A stretch of 52,431 bases of DNA from Osedax symbiont Rs1 (GTDB lineage: Bacteria; Pseudomonadota; Gammaproteobacteria; Pseudomonadales; Balneatricaceae). A program made the translations under genes and the position numbers. Below the pieces are notes generated by a model. It searched no databases and was not told the DNA's origin. It saw only the letters and a list, made by a program, of their open reading frames with translations. Each line of letters starts with the position of its first letter. Within the stretch, counting starts at the first letter, position 1. Below are positions 40,647-50,419 of this stretch, piece after piece. The stretch lies in contig ASZJ01000049.1 in assembly GCA_000416275.1 (NCBI GenBank), positions 1 to 52,431 on the forward strand. The letters are read 5' to 3'.

Positions 40647-43037
40647 ATGCCCGCCATGCTTATTTACAATATTAGTTATGTGGCTGGTGTGGTATGTGTT
40701 AGCTATCTAGCCGAGCTTCCTCAGCAGGTTTGGTTAATAGCTGCGTTAATATACTCGTTCGTGTCGCTGTTACTCGCGACTGGGCTTGTGTTGAATAATC
40801 AGCAGATCTCGGCTGGCAGCTCTTTTCTTACCTCAAAGCGCTATTTTTTGATGCTTAAGCGTTTCGCTTATAGGGCAGTGCTGCTATTGCAGAGGCGCTG
40901 GTTAGTAGCTGTACATGTTTTTGTTCTGTCATTTTCGGTAGCTGCGCTACACGGTCACTTGTTATTGGCTGAATTATTCGATGACACTGTGACCCCTAGA
41001 AAGTGTCTGGTCAGCGGTGTTGTCACCGGGATACCAAAGATCGCTGTTAACAGTAATCGCTTGCTTTTGTTGGTTGATGAAGCGGTGTGCGGCGAGGTGA
41101 ATGTCGATTTAAACAAGATCTCGCTGAGCTATTACTACCCGGAATTAGCAGTGCAGGCAGGGGATAAAATACAGGTTCAGGTCAAGCTTAAAACCCCAAG
41201 ATCAAGCTATAGCTATGGTACCTTTGATGCCGGGCTCTGGGCGCTAAATAATGGTGTTAATGCCACCGGGTATGTACGTGAGGTGCTTAGCATTGCGACG
41301 AGCTTCTCTGCGCTACAAGGGCTGCGGCATCAGCTCAAGCGCTGGATTAGTCGACAGCAAATTAGCGATAGCGCCAAGGCCACACTGTACGCCTTGATAC
41401 TCGGTGATAAATCTGCGATTAGTGATCTGCAGTGGCAGCAAATGCGCAGTACTGGCACAGTGCATTTGTTGGTGGTTAGCGGTTTGCATGTTGGGATTAT
41501 GGTGGCGATTGGCTGGTGGATCTTCTTCGTGATTCGCGCGCTATTGCGACGCTTATTTGCCGGCAGTGGTTTTTGCGCTGCGCTGCTTTACTTGCCAGAA
41601 GTAGGGGCGCTATCACTTAGTCTTGGCTATGTTTTTTTGGCCGGGGGTAGTTTGTCTACTCAGCGAGCTTGGCTGATGGCTTTAGTGTTAATCGCCGGTA
41701 ATTGGCTCAAACTCAAACCGAATTTATGGCAGCGCTGGTGGCTGGCGTTAATTATTATAATTAGCTGGCAGCCGTTGAGTGTCATGCAGCCCGGATTATG
41801 GCTTTCTTTTGTGGCTGTCGCTAGCTTGATTTGCCTACAGGGTTATCGCAGTAATTCAGGTAAATGGTTAGTTTTGTTGAAAAGCCAAATTTGGGTCTGG
41901 CTCGCACTGCTACCGCTGTTGTTAATCTACTTCCAGCAAGTCTCGCTACTGTCTCCACTGGTCAATATAGTCGCAATCAGTTTTATTTCACTGCTGTTAT
42001 TATTGTTGCTGCCGGTGTTGGTGTTCGGCTTTTTTAAAGTTGAATTTCCCCTGCAGCTGCTTGCCAGGGCCTTAGATTATTTCTGGCTGGTCTTAGAAAA
42101 CCTAGAAAGTAGTGCAGCTGGGCTAATTGTAAGCGTCAATACTTTGCCTAAGGCGTTAGTGTTGCTGATTGCTTTAAGCTGTTTGGTATTGTTATTACCG
42201 ATAGGTAAAAGGATGAAGTTGGTTGGTTTATGTGCCGCGCTGTTGATTCTATTTCCTCCAGTGCGGGCACCGCTACAGCCCGCTCAGTTTAAAATGACAT
42301 TAATTGACGTTGGCCAAGGGCTAGCTGTTTTAATCGAAACCCGCTCTCACACTTTACTCTTCGATACCGGGGCGGCTTATGATTCCGGTTTCAATTATTT
42401 TACTGCCAGTGTAGAACCACTGCTGTCTCATCTTGCTATCGATACCTTGGATTTGCTAGTGATTAGTCATACTGATAATGATCACAGCGGGGGATTACTG
42501 GCTGCGCAAAAATCATTGCAGATCAAAAAATTAGACAGCGAGTTGCAAGGCGATGGATCAATCGATCATAAAACCTGTCAAAGTAATGAGCGCTGGCAGT
42601 GGGATCAAGTTTCTTTTCATTATCGCCAGCCAGAAACTATCGCCAAGACAAATAACAATAACAAATCTTGTGTGCTGGAAATAGCGACTGAGCAGTGTAG
42701 CCTATTAATTATGGCAGATGCGGAGCGTAAAATAGAGGCGCTGTTGTTGCCTAGCCGGCAACGGTCTAAGCAGAAAGTGTTGGTGGTCGGGCACCATGGC
42801 AGTAATACATCGACGGCAGCGGCGTTTCTTAAGCGCGAAAAATTCAGCGATGCACTGGTTAGCAATGCTTACAATAATCGCTATGGTCACCCCCACCCGC
42901 TGGTGCTGGCAAGATTAAAAGCTCATAACATTCAAGTGTATAGAACTGATCTTCAGGGTAGTATAGAGTTGCAGTCAAGTGCTGAAGGTTGCAGTATAAA
43001 AAGTTATAAAAATCGTCATAAACGCTATTGGTGGTAA
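40647..43037 (+). CDS. comEC: ComEC/Rec2 family DNA-uptake channel protein
   Basis: Inner-membrane channel for single-stranded DNA in natural transformation. The 796 residues start with hydrophobic helices and a DUF4131-like domain. The Competence domain contains GDKSAISDLQWQQMRSTGTVHLLVVSGLHVGI and further helices. The C-terminal metallo-beta-lactamase-like domain has TLIDVGQGLAVLIET, LFDTGA, VISHTDNDHSGG (HxDxDH) and VVGHHGSNTS. All domains are intact. Other competence genes are not in the window, so transformation is only a possibility. Confidence 0.95.
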   Translation: MPAMLIYNISYVAGVVCVSYLAELPQQVWLIAALIYSFVSLLLATGLVLNNQQISAGSSFLTSKRYFLMLKRFAYRAVLLLQRRWLVAVHVFVLSFSVAALHGHLLLAELFDDTVTPRKCLVSGVVTGIPKIAVNSNRLLLLVDEAVCGEVNVDLNKISLSYYYPELAVQAGDKIQVQVKLKTPRSSYSYGTFDAGLWALNNGVNATGYVREVLSIATSFSALQGLRHQLKRWISRQQISDSAKATLYALILGDKSAISDLQWQQMRSTGTVHLLVVSGLHVGIMVAIGWWIFFVIRALLRRLFAGSGFCAALLYLPEVGALSLSLGYVFLAGGSLSTQRAWLMALVLIAGNWLKLKPNLWQRWWLALIIIISWQPLSVMQPGLWLSFVAVASLICLQGYRSNSGKWLVLLKSQIWVWLALLPLLLIYFQQVSLLSPLVNIVAISFISLLLLLLLPVLVFGFFKVEFPLQLLARALDYFWLVLENLESSAAGLIVSVNTLPKALVLLIALSCLVLLLPIGKRMKLVGLCAALLILFPPVRAPLQPAQFKMTLIDVGQGLAVLIETRSHTLLFDTGAAYDSGFNYFTASVEPLLSHLAIDTLDLLVISHTDNDHSGGLLAAQKSLQIKKLDSELQGDGSIDHKTCQSNERWQWDQVSFHYRQPETIAKTNNNNKSCVLEIATEQCSLLIMADAERKIEALLLPSRQRSKQKVLVVGHHGSNTSTAAAFLKREKFSDALVSNAYNNRYGHPHPLVLARLKAHNIQVYRTDLQGSIELQSSAEGCSIKSYKNRHKRYWW

Positions 43038-43357
43038 GTTTATTTAGATGGCGGTTATTTATAATGAAAATAGCTTCAGGCTGTTCTTTAGCTAATTTAA
43101 TGGCCCTTTTTGCCCGTGAAAAAAAGGCGGTCCTTAATAGGATAACTCAATGGCTTAGGTGAGTTTTGAGTGGTCAACAGCTGAGTCTCCGATTATAATG
43201 GCTCTTTATTAAACCGTTGATTTTAAAATTCTATTATTTGAATTTCGACAGTCACATAGCGGGCCCGATCTGTGGCTAAGAAATATAGCATGCTGTTTTG
43301 GTGGCGTCTTTCGGCAAAAATAATTACCTTAGCTTAAATCAATAGTCAATAATCAAT

Positions 43358-43403
43358 AATCAAGAGCTTGTGCTATGTGATGCAGCGCAGTCACTGATTC
43401 AAG
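43358..43403 (+). repeat. MITE family 1, right-end relic (46 bp)
   Basis: AATCAAGAGCTTGTGCTATG through CAGTCACTGATTCAAG matches the right end of the family; nothing of the left part is seen. It lies 14 bp before exbB. The remainder of the 380-bp gap after comEC shows no recognisable gene, only a short AATCAAT-type repeat just before the relic. Confidence 0.8.
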
Positions 43404-43417
43404 TGTTAAACAAATGA

Positions 43418-44050
43418 ATGGAGAATAGTGTGTTAGAAGTGTTGCTCTCAGGTGGCTGGTTAATGGTGCCTATTGTTATTTGCTCTGTGTTGTCTCTGGC
43501 GATAAGTTTGGAGCGTGCGATCAGTTTGAGAACCTGTAATGTCACTCCTACGGATTTAATGTCCAGTGTTTGGCTGTGGGTTAAAAGCGATCAAATGACT
43601 ACCGAACGGATGCAAGAAATGAAAAGTAGCAGTCCTTTAGGTGCTATTATTATAGCTGGCTTGAATAGCGCTTCGCTATCGCGAGAGCGGATGCAGGAAA
43701 GTATTCAAGAGGCGGCAGCTATCGTCGTGCATGATTTAGAACGTAATTTAACAGCCCTAGGCACGATTGCTGCAATTACGCCCCTGCTGGGTTTGTTGGG
43801 TACTGTGATAGGCATGATAAAAGTGTTCACTGCCATTATGTTAGAGGGAAGTGGTGATACTAGTGTGTTGGCGGGGGGGATATCAGAGGCATTAATTACT
43901 ACCGCAGCGGGGATGTGTGTTGCAATACCAACCTTAATATTTCATCGCTATTTTCACCGTAAAATAGATAGCTTGGTCATCGAAATGGAGCAGCAGGCAG
44001 TGCGACTTGTCGACAGTATTCACGGCGATGAAGATGCAAAATCTTTCTAG
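43418..44050 (+). CDS. exbB: ExbB/TolQ-family proton channel subunit
   Basis: Inner-membrane component that with ExbD turns proton flow into work on a TonB- or Tol-like partner. The 210 residues have an N-terminal helix (GGWLMVPIVICSVLSLAISLERAISL) and a long cytoplasmic loop. Two C-terminal helices include the family motif LGTIAAITPLLGLLGTVIGMIKVF and GGISEALITTAAGMCVAIPTLIFHRYF. It lies between comEC and exbD/lpxK as in Pseudomonas-like genomes; its partner TonB/TolA is unknown. Confidence 0.93.
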   Translation: MENSVLEVLLSGGWLMVPIVICSVLSLAISLERAISLRTCNVTPTDLMSSVWLWVKSDQMTTERMQEMKSSSPLGAIIIAGLNSASLSRERMQESIQEAAAIVVHDLERNLTALGTIAAITPLLGLLGTVIGMIKVFTAIMLEGSGDTSVLAGGISEALITTAAGMCVAIPTLIFHRYFHRKIDSLVIEMEQQAVRLVDSIHGDEDAKSF

Positions 44051-44059
44051 GAATTGCGC

Positions 44060-44503
44060 ATGAAATTTCAACGTAGGGTACGTCAAGACATAGACGTGAA
44101 CATGACTCCACTGATTGATGTGGTGTTTTTGTTACTAATATTTTTTATGGTATCTACTACTTTTATCAAAGAGTCACGCTTGGGGATAACGCTACCTAAG
44201 GCTGAAATAGCTGATAGCAGTGTGCAAGAGTCGGAGGCTATAGAAGTATTTATTGATGCCAAAGGGGGCTATAAAATCGACGGAGTGATTTTGCCCGACA
44301 GTGATATACTGACTTTAAAACAAGCCTTAAAAGCTAAGCTAAATGCAGCGGCAAGTAAAAATTCAAAGCGGTCTCAGGCTAGGCTAACAATTACTGCGGA
44401 TGCGGCAACGCCTCACCAATTTGTTGTTACGACCATGGATGTAGCTGGGCAGTTAGGCTTCAGTAAATTGAGTATCTCAACTCTCAAGACCGAGCCGCGG
44501 TAG
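44060..44503 (+). CDS. exbD: ExbD/TolR-family proton channel subunit
   Basis: 147 residues: a basic N-terminus, one membrane helix starting DIDVNMTPLIDVVFLLLIFFMVSTTF with the conserved proton-carrying Asp (PLIDVVF), then a periplasmic domain. ATG 44060 with TAGGA 7 bases upstream is preferred over TTG 44054. It starts 9 bp after exbB and lpxK begins 1 bp after its stop, so the three are one operon. Confidence 0.94.
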   Translation: MKFQRRVRQDIDVNMTPLIDVVFLLLIFFMVSTTFIKESRLGITLPKAEIADSSVQESEAIEVFIDAKGGYKIDGVILPDSDILTLKQALKAKLNAAASKNSKRSQARLTITADAATPHQFVVTTMDVAGQLGFSKLSISTLKTEPR

Positions 44504-44504
44504 T

Positions 44505-45536
44505 ATGAATTTAAACGATGCCTGGTACCAAAACAAAGCTAGTTGGACACTGCTATTGTGGCCGATTGAATTATTATTTAGGCTGTTATCGGCCGGCAAT
44601 CGCCGTCGATTACTAAAAAAACAATGGCATGCGCCCTGTCCATTAATAGTGGTTGGTAATATTAGCGTAGGAGGCACTGGAAAAAGTCCGTTGACCATAA
44701 ATTTAATTACCGCGCTAACCGCTCAAGGTTATAAAGTTGGGGTAGTTAGTCGTGGTTATGGGTCTAAGCGAGATGATTTTCCCTACCAAGTGCGGGCTGC
44801 GGATAGCGCAGAGCAATCTGCTGACGAGCCATTAATGATAGTACAGCGTACTAAGGTTAATTTAGTGATAGATCCCGATAGAGTGAGCGCCTGTCAGTTT
44901 TTATTAGCCAACAATCGATGCGATGTAATTATCAGTGATGATGGATTGCAACACTATAAGATGGGTCGTGATATAGAAATTGCAGTGATTGATGGTGCCA
45001 GAGGCCTAGGTAATCGACACTGTCTGCCAGTGGGGCCTTTAAGGGAGCCTGTTGAGCGCTTGAATACTGTCGATTTTGTGGTAGTTAATCAAGCGGATGA
45101 ATGTGCACCAGCTAGCATTGTCGATAGGCAGTTCTGTATGCGGATGCAGCCAATCGCCTGGTATCGTCTCAGTGATAATGCTGTTTTGAGTCTGGCCGAA
45201 TTTGAGCAGATAGCGAAGCGCGATGGGGTTCAGCTGTATGCAGTCGCCGGCATTGGTAATCCAGAGCGTTTTTATAGTACCTTGAGAAATCTCGGCATCG
45301 ATGCAGTGCCGAATAGTTTTCCCGATCATCATCAATATCAGCGTGCCGATTTTAAGGTTGGCGATCGAGACATTATCTGTATGACAGAAAAAGATGCGGT
45401 AAAATGCAAAAATATAGCGCCTGCCAATAGTTATTATCTTAAAATAGCTGCGCAGTTGGATGAGCAGTTTCTCCAACAATTAATCGCTAGATTGCAGTTG
45501 CTAAAGCGCAAAAATACAGCTGCTGGAAATAATTAA
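44505..45536 (+). CDS. lpxK: Tetraacyldisaccharide 4'-kinase LpxK
   Basis: Phosphorylates the 4' position of the lipid A disaccharide precursor at the inner membrane. The 343 residues have an N-terminal hydrophobic segment, a Walker A-type GNISVGGTGKSP (51-62), VGVVSRGYGSK, and the IISDDGLQHYKMGRDIEIAVIDGARG block characteristic of LpxK. VICMTEKDAVK-like (IICMTEKDAVKCK) lies near the C-terminus. The usual Thr of GGTGKTP is Ser here, a conservative change. In operon with exbBD. Confidence 0.96.
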   Translation: MNLNDAWYQNKASWTLLLWPIELLFRLLSAGNRRRLLKKQWHAPCPLIVVGNISVGGTGKSPLTINLITALTAQGYKVGVVSRGYGSKRDDFPYQVRAADSAEQSADEPLMIVQRTKVNLVIDPDRVSACQFLLANNRCDVIISDDGLQHYKMGRDIEIAVIDGARGLGNRHCLPVGPLREPVERLNTVDFVVVNQADECAPASIVDRQFCMRMQPIAWYRLSDNAVLSLAEFEQIAKRDGVQLYAVAGIGNPERFYSTLRNLGIDAVPNSFPDHHQYQRADFKVGDRDIICMTEKDAVKCKNIAPANSYYLKIAAQLDEQFLQQLIARLQLLKRKNTAAGNN

Positions 45537-45706
45537 TAGCAGTGTGTTACAGCCAGAAATTCACTAGACTTCATTTATAAGCCAGTGCTAAATACCTCTG
45601 GAGAGCGCGGTGCTATTAATGCATTAGTGCTGTCTAGGTCAGAGCGGACCCGCAGGCTAGCTTGAAAGTTAATTAACCGTAATTTTCAGAAATAGAGAGA
45701 GAAATA

Positions 45707-45892
45707 ATGGACAAGAAATTATTAGATATATTGGTTTGTCCGGTATCAAAAGCCCCGGTTGAATGGAACCGAGAAAGCAATGAATTGATATGCCGAAGCA
45801 GTGGACTTGCCTATCCCATAAGAGATGGCATTCCGGTGATGCTTGAAACTGAAGCCCGTACCTTAAGTGCCGATGAGAGGCTTAAAAAATAA
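45707..45892 (+). CDS. Trm112 family protein (YcaR-like)
   Basis: 61 residues starting [20 protein letters not shown] and continuing [21 protein letters not shown], the full Trm112/YcaR pattern. Members are small zinc-ribbon-like proteins that can partner methyltransferases. The N-terminal CPxC is CPVS here, so one of the usual cysteines is missing, as in many bacterial homologues. GAGAGAGA precedes the ATG. Its stop overlaps the kdsB ATG (TAATGG). Confidence 0.94.
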   Translation: MDKKLLDILVCPVSKAPVEWNRESNELICRSSGLAYPIRDGIPVMLETEARTLSADERLKK

Positions 45893-46659
45893 TGGATTTT
45901 ACAGTGGTTATACCTGCGCGCTATGCATCCACTCGTTTTCCGGGGAAAATGTTGGCTGATATTATCGGCAAGCCAATGATTCAGCACGTCTATGAGCGCG
46001 CTTTGCTATCCAGTGCCAAGCAAGTGGTGATAGCTACTGATGATGTACGTATTCAAAGGGTTGCAGAAGGTTTTGGTGCAAAAGTTTGTATGACCAAAGA
46101 TACGCACCTTACGGGAACCGATAGGTTGCAAGAAGTGGTAGCGCAGTTGGGGCTTAGTGATGAAGAGTTGGTAGTGAATGTGCAGGGGGATGAGCCGTTA
46201 ATTCCCCCATCGACTATTAATCAAGTGGCAGAAAACCTAGCTAGACAGTCCGTTGCAAGTATTGCCACTTTAAGTGAGCCGATTAGTGAGCTTGAAGTGT
46301 TGCTCAATCCAAACAGCGTCAAAGTATTAACCGATGTAAACGGTTTAGCGCTATATTTCAGCCGTGCGCCGGTTCCCTGGCCCAGAGATGCATTCGCTAA
46401 ACAGCAGCCTACTCAGTTACCTGAGATATTTACTTGGCAAAGGCATATAGGTATCTATGCGTATCGAGTGGCGCTGTTACATAAATATGTCACTTGGCCG
46501 CCAGCTGCCGTTGAAGAAACGGAGAGTTTAGAGCAGCTTAGGGCAATGTGGTATGGGGAGCGCATCCATGTCGAAACTGCCGTAGAAACGCCGCCTGCCG
46601 GCATAGATACCCCTGAAGATTTAGAAAAGCTATTGAAGTATTTAGCTTCGCTGCACTAG
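45892..46659 (+). CDS. kdsB: 3-deoxy-manno-octulosonate cytidylyltransferase KdsB
   Basis: Activates Kdo to CMP-Kdo for LPS inner-core synthesis. The 255 residues open with [22 protein letters not shown] (nucleotide-binding) and contain [23 protein letters not shown] and [18 protein letters not shown], all diagnostic. Coupled to the Trm112 gene upstream. Pseudomonas usually continues with other genes after kdsB; here the order is broken by convergent astA. Confidence 0.97.
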   Translation: MDFTVVIPARYASTRFPGKMLADIIGKPMIQHVYERALLSSAKQVVIATDDVRIQRVAEGFGAKVCMTKDTHLTGTDRLQEVVAQLGLSDEELVVNVQGDEPLIPPSTINQVAENLARQSVASIATLSEPISELEVLLNPNSVKVLTDVNGLALYFSRAPVPWPRDAFAKQQPTQLPEIFTWQRHIGIYAYRVALLHKYVTWPPAAVEETESLEQLRAMWYGERIHVETAVETPPAGIDTPEDLEKLLKYLASLH

Positions 46660-46683
46660 TAGCACCAGATGCATAGCAGCTGA

Positions 46684-47748
46684 TTAGGCTGCTTTATGAT
46701 TAATGTTCAGCGATTTTTTCGACTGCATTACCGGTACATATCGTATTTTACTGGCTGATCCTTCGCCAGCTTGCAGCAAGTCAATAGTTTCCCTAGACAG
46801 TAACAATTGCTGATTGTCAGTGACTCTACCTTTGGCCATGGTCAAGCTGAAGTTTTGTAGATCACCATTCGAGATATAAAAATCTTGATCTAGGGTTGAT
46901 AGATGATCAGTCACTTGATAACTAGCTACTTTGCTATCTTTGATGGTTTTAATATCCTGCAGTTGAATGTCTACAGATGGTCCGCCATCGAATAAATCAA
47001 CCAACCCTCTGTGTTGAAAGCCCTCTTTTTCTAACATTCGCAGTGCTGGTGCTGAGGAATAATTGGGTTTGCTTAACACTTCTCTGGCAGATTTAGGTAG
47101 TAAATCTACGTAGATAGGGTGTTTTGGCATCAGTTCTGTAATAAAAGCAGAGCCTTCGGTGGCGGACACTGTCACCGCTTCTTGAAAACTCATATCAAAG
47201 AATTTGCTGCCTAACGCCTGCCATAGTGGAGACTGATCGGCATCATCAATCCAGCCTCTTAACTCAGCCATCACTCTATCGGAGAAACGGTGTTGGGCAT
47301 CAGCCATTAATAAATATCTAGAGCGGGCCAGCATTTGGCCTACACCGGGTTTGCGATATTCAGGTAACAGGAATAAAGAGCCCACTTCGCTGGCGCCTTT
47401 GAAGTGTTCAACCAAGGTCAAAGTTTCACTTTGCATGCTGGTATTTAAAGTGACACTTTTATTGGTGGTGGTAGAGCGCTGGTAAGAGTAAAAAGGTTGG
47501 CTTAAACCTAAACCATTATAGATGGCGGTGGTGCCGGCAATTTTACCAGTCTCACTATCTTCTAACACCATAAAATAGCAGGCCTCGGCAGGTGCCTTAG
47601 TACTGTTAAAAGCTAGATTGGAAGATTGTAGTTTACGCTCCCAATTTTTAATACAGCTCGGCATAGATGTCATGCCATCACCGACGCTATTAGAGATAGC
47701 TAATAGTGCGTCAATGTCGGATAGTTTACTTGGGCGAACAAATAACAT
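46684..47748 (-). CDS. astA: Arginine N-succinyltransferase AstA
   Basis: First step of the arginine succinyltransferase (AST) catabolic pathway, transferring succinyl from succinyl-CoA to arginine. From ATG 47748 (354 residues; GGAG seven bases upstream) the protein begins MLFVRPSKLSDIDALLAIS. It has GSLFLLPEYRKPGVGQMLARSRYLL, AELRGWIDDADQSPLW, ITELMPKHPIYVDLLP and HRGLVDLFDGGPSV, all typical. An upstream TTG/ATG extension to 47784 is disfavoured. Other ast genes are not adjacent. It is divergent from an Lrp-type regulator 280 bp away, which may control it (inference). Confidence 0.92.
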   Translation of the reverse strand: MLFVRPSKLSDIDALLAISNSVGDGMTSMPSCIKNWERKLQSSNLAFNSTKAPAEACYFMVLEDSETGKIAGTTAIYNGLGLSQPFYSYQRSTTTNKSVTLNTSMQSETLTLVEHFKGASEVGSLFLLPEYRKPGVGQMLARSRYLLMADAQHRFSDRVMAELRGWIDDADQSPLWQALGSKFFDMSFQEAVTVSATEGSAFITELMPKHPIYVDLLPKSAREVLSKPNYSSAPALRMLEKEGFQHRGLVDLFDGGPSVDIQLQDIKTIKDSKVASYQVTDHLSTLDQDFYISNGDLQNFSLTMAKGRVTDNQQLLLSRETIDLLQAGEGSASKIRYVPVMQSKKSLNINHKAA

Positions 47749-48027
47749 TTTAAAACTCCACTGCTGTAAGTCTCTACAGAACAATTGTATATGCCTATAT
47801 TTTAAAGAGTATTGGGCAAAATGAGCTGCTTAAATCAGGTTGTTTATAGACATAAAATTGGGTAAGTTTTATAGATACGAAATATAATTCTGTTATTTAA
47901 GTCGTAGCTGATAATTGAGTTTTATTGTATTAAAATTTGTAATCCCTTATTTATAGTGGCCTAACGGACTGGTATGATACCTGGCTACTAATGAATGTTT
48001 GATAAATTAAGTTTTTGGATCTGTTAA

Positions 48028-48504
48028 ATGCGTTTAGATAAAATCAATCGAAATATTCTATCGTTGCTTCAAAGCGATGCCAGAATTTCTAATCAAGAGC
48101 TGGCCAAACAAGTGAATTTATCGCCGAGTTCTTGTCTGAATAGAGTGAGGAAACTGGAAGAAGCGGAGCTTATCGGTCCCTATATAGGTATTGTTAATCT
48201 AGAAAAAGCTTGTCGAAGTGTGATGGCTATTATCACTGTTAAACTGCAAGATCAAAGTACGGAAGGCTTTCAGAATTTTTTGCGCTGCGCCAAAGCAATC
48301 CCCGAGCTGGTAGAGTGCTATACCGTCTCCGGTGGCTTTGATATGTTCTTGCGCGTTGCAGCAGCAGATATGGTGCGGTTTAATCAAATCGTCGATGAAT
48401 TATTAGATATTATTCCGGGTATGGTCAACCTCAGCAGTCACATTGTGCTCAGTACTGATAAATCCTTTCGTGGTTTTGCCTTAAATTCACTCTTAGAGGA
48501 ATAG
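48028..48504 (+). CDS. Lrp/AsnC family transcriptional regulator
   Basis: 158 residues: an N-terminal winged helix (LDKINRNILSLLQSDARISNQELAKQVNLSPSSCLNRVRKLEEAELI) and a C-terminal RAM domain (VECYTVSGGFDMFLRVAAADMVRFNQIVDELLDIIPGM). Such proteins bind DNA as dimers or octamers and respond to amino acids. Divergence from astA suggests control of arginine catabolism and of itself; this is inference from position. Confidence 0.92.
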   Translation: MRLDKINRNILSLLQSDARISNQELAKQVNLSPSSCLNRVRKLEEAELIGPYIGIVNLEKACRSVMAIITVKLQDQSTEGFQNFLRCAKAIPELVECYTVSGGFDMFLRVAAADMVRFNQIVDELLDIIPGMVNLSSHIVLSTDKSFRGFALNSLLEE

Positions 48505-48698
48505 CCAATTTTTTAAATTGTAGAATATTGGTGATCTATGTGCTGATCAAACTAGTTTAAGGAGGGCTGGTTTGCTATCCACTCTTCGGGCTGCTGGTCT
48601 GGACAGTGGGATAGTTCTTGGTCTATTACAGAAAAATGTGAGGATGATTCAGGTTAGAATGTTGGTGTTGGATTATTTCGAGTAAGTAAATCAAATAG

Positions 48699-48857
48699 TG
48701 AGACCTCTGCATAACATACCCAGAGGGTATGATAACTATGCTCAGTAATACGGCGTTAAAAACCGGCTCAATATGCTCATATACACCAGTAAGCTCCGCT
48801 ATCTCGCCGGTTTTTTCCTTGTCTTGCCTTCGCTCGCAACGTTATGCAGAGGTCTCA
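48699..48857. repeat. MITE family 2 (159 bp) with IS5/IS1031-like ends
   Basis: Ends TGAGACCTCTGCATAAC and GTTATGCAGAGGTCTCA are perfect 17-bp inverted repeats. Flanks are TAG on both sides (48696-48698, 48858-48860); if the element is taken to start at GAGACC, the duplication is ATAGT. GAGACC...GCA ends are typical of IS5-group elements. Inside is an ACCGGC/GCCGGT stem followed by TTTTTT. It has no coding capacity. A relic lies at 37551. The surrounding 430-bp gap holds nothing else recognised. Confidence 0.85.
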
Positions 48858-48933
48858 TAGTGTTCAAGTTGATAAAAATCTGAGGTTTGCAATCGGTAAT
48901 GATTGATGGCTGTCAGTAAAGACTGTCATCTAG

Positions 48934-50118
48934 ATGCCAGAATTTACTGTACAATCCCATAATTTCGGAAAATTTATAAATATCCCTCCAAACAGGACTA
49001 CAAAAAATATGGATTTCGAACCCTTTCATTTAAATGAAATTTTCAGTTATCTGCAGCAGAACAAGGTTCATTGGTTTTTTCAAATATTCGCTTATGTTCT
49101 CGGCACTGCCATCGTCGATTTTATGCAGAAAAGATTACTTAGAAAATTAGTACTAGTCTCTGCTAAAACCAATAGTTTGTGGGATGATGCACTGCTGCAT
49201 TCATTGATCAAACCGATTACCATTTTGGTTTGGGTATTTGGGATTTCTTTAGCTTTTGGTGTGCTTGGCAATCAGTTGCAGATTGATCTGCATACAAAAA
49301 TTGAAGTTTCTCGTAAAGTGGTGGTTATCGCTGCGATCACCCTCTTTTTAGCCTCATTTACTCGTCATGCGGAAAATAATCTTCTGCTGCGAAAAAAGAA
49401 AAAAGATCCAGCTTATGATATGACGACCATGGATGCGGTTTCTAAGTTAGTTCGGTTATCTATCTATATAACCACTGGGCTAGTTTTGTTGGAGACTCTT
49501 GGCTTTAGTATATCGGGAGTATTAGCCTTTGGTGGCATCGGTGCTATGACTGTCGGTTTCGCGGCTAAAGATATGCTTTCATCATTGTTTGGAGGCATGA
49601 AAATCTATTTAGACCGGCCGTTCTCGGTCGGTGATTGGATTCGTTCCCCCGATCAAAATATAGAGGGGGTGGTTGAAAGAATAGATTGGAGGCAAACGGT
49701 TATTCGCACTTTTGACAAGCGTCCGCTCTATGTGCCCAACTCTGTTTTTTCGACCATATCTATAGAGAATCCATCGCGGATGACCAATCGTCGAATTTTT
49801 GAAACGATCGGTGTCCGCTACGATGATGCGGGTAAAATGAGGCTGATAATTGATGATGTAAAGGAGATGTTTAGGCAGCATGATGCGATCGATAATCAGC
49901 AAACTTTAATTGTCAATTTTAATGAATTTGCTCCCTCTTCACTGGACTTTTTTGTCTATGCATTCACAAAAACCACTGACTGGGTTTTATACCATGAAAT
50001 CAAGCAAGACATTATGTTAAAGATCATTGAAATAATTGCTTCTCACCAGGCTGAATGTGCATTTCCGACTTCAACTATTCATCTCAAGCAAGAACTAAGA
50101 GAGGAGTTTGGGAAGTGA
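48934..50118 (+). CDS. MscS-family mechanosensitive channel
   Basis: Inner-membrane channel opening under hypo-osmotic stress. Up to 394 residues: three or four N-terminal helices, then the pore-helix and beta-domain signature GVLAFGGIGAMTVGFAAKDMLSSLFGGMKIYLDRPFSVGDWI. VVERIDWRQTVIRTFDKRPLYVPNS and a C-terminal alpha/beta domain follow. The start is uncertain: ATG 48934 has no visible ribosome site. ATG 49009 (369 residues, MDFEPFHLNE) has AGGA at a long distance and may be the real one. A strong terminator follows at 50235. Confidence 0.9.
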   Translation: MPEFTVQSHNFGKFINIPPNRTTKNMDFEPFHLNEIFSYLQQNKVHWFFQIFAYVLGTAIVDFMQKRLLRKLVLVSAKTNSLWDDALLHSLIKPITILVWVFGISLAFGVLGNQLQIDLHTKIEVSRKVVVIAAITLFLASFTRHAENNLLLRKKKKDPAYDMTTMDAVSKLVRLSIYITTGLVLLETLGFSISGVLAFGGIGAMTVGFAAKDMLSSLFGGMKIYLDRPFSVGDWIRSPDQNIEGVVERIDWRQTVIRTFDKRPLYVPNSVFSTISIENPSRMTNRRIFETIGVRYDDAGKMRLIIDDVKEMFRQHDAIDNQQTLIVNFNEFAPSSLDFFVYAFTKTTDWVLYHEIKQDIMLKIIEIIASHQAECAFPTSTIHLKQELREEFGK

Positions 50119-50234
50119 TCTTGTCACTTCAATACGCTGGCGAAAAGCCATTCCCCGAAAGCCAGTCGTTCCTTGAAGAGCGTCGTCCAGGTGACGCTTA
50201 GTCTAAGTTATTTATCCTATATATTGTTTAAAAA

Positions 50235-50270
50235 ACATCAACTGTACTTAGAGGTGCAGTTGGTGTTTTT
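50235..50270 (+). terminator. Rho-independent terminator after the MscS gene
   Basis: A 13-bp stem (ACATCAACTGTAC with GTGCAGTTGGTGT, two G-U pairs) around a TTAGAG loop, followed by TTTT. It lies 117 bp after the stop codon. The rest of the 300-bp spacer shows no other structure. Confidence 0.85.
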
Positions 50271-50419
50271 GAATTTCGCAATAAAATCCATAGATTACGA
50301 CTTTTAGCCGCTTTGGTCTCTCGGGTTCAGGTATTAATCTAGTCCTTTTGATGTATGGTTTACTGCTGTTATTTAAGTTATAATTTGTTGTCTAAAACTT
50401 ACACAAAAAGGATATTATT

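Noticed and set aside
48640-48660. GATTCAGG near 48646 as another copy of MITE family 1
   Set aside because: Only the terminal octamer matches; the inner sequence does not continue the element.
50116-50202. A 28-codon frame starting GTG and overlapping the stop of the MscS gene
   Set aside because: Very short, unconserved as far as I can see, and it ends before the terminator. Overlap of GTGA with a stop is common by chance.
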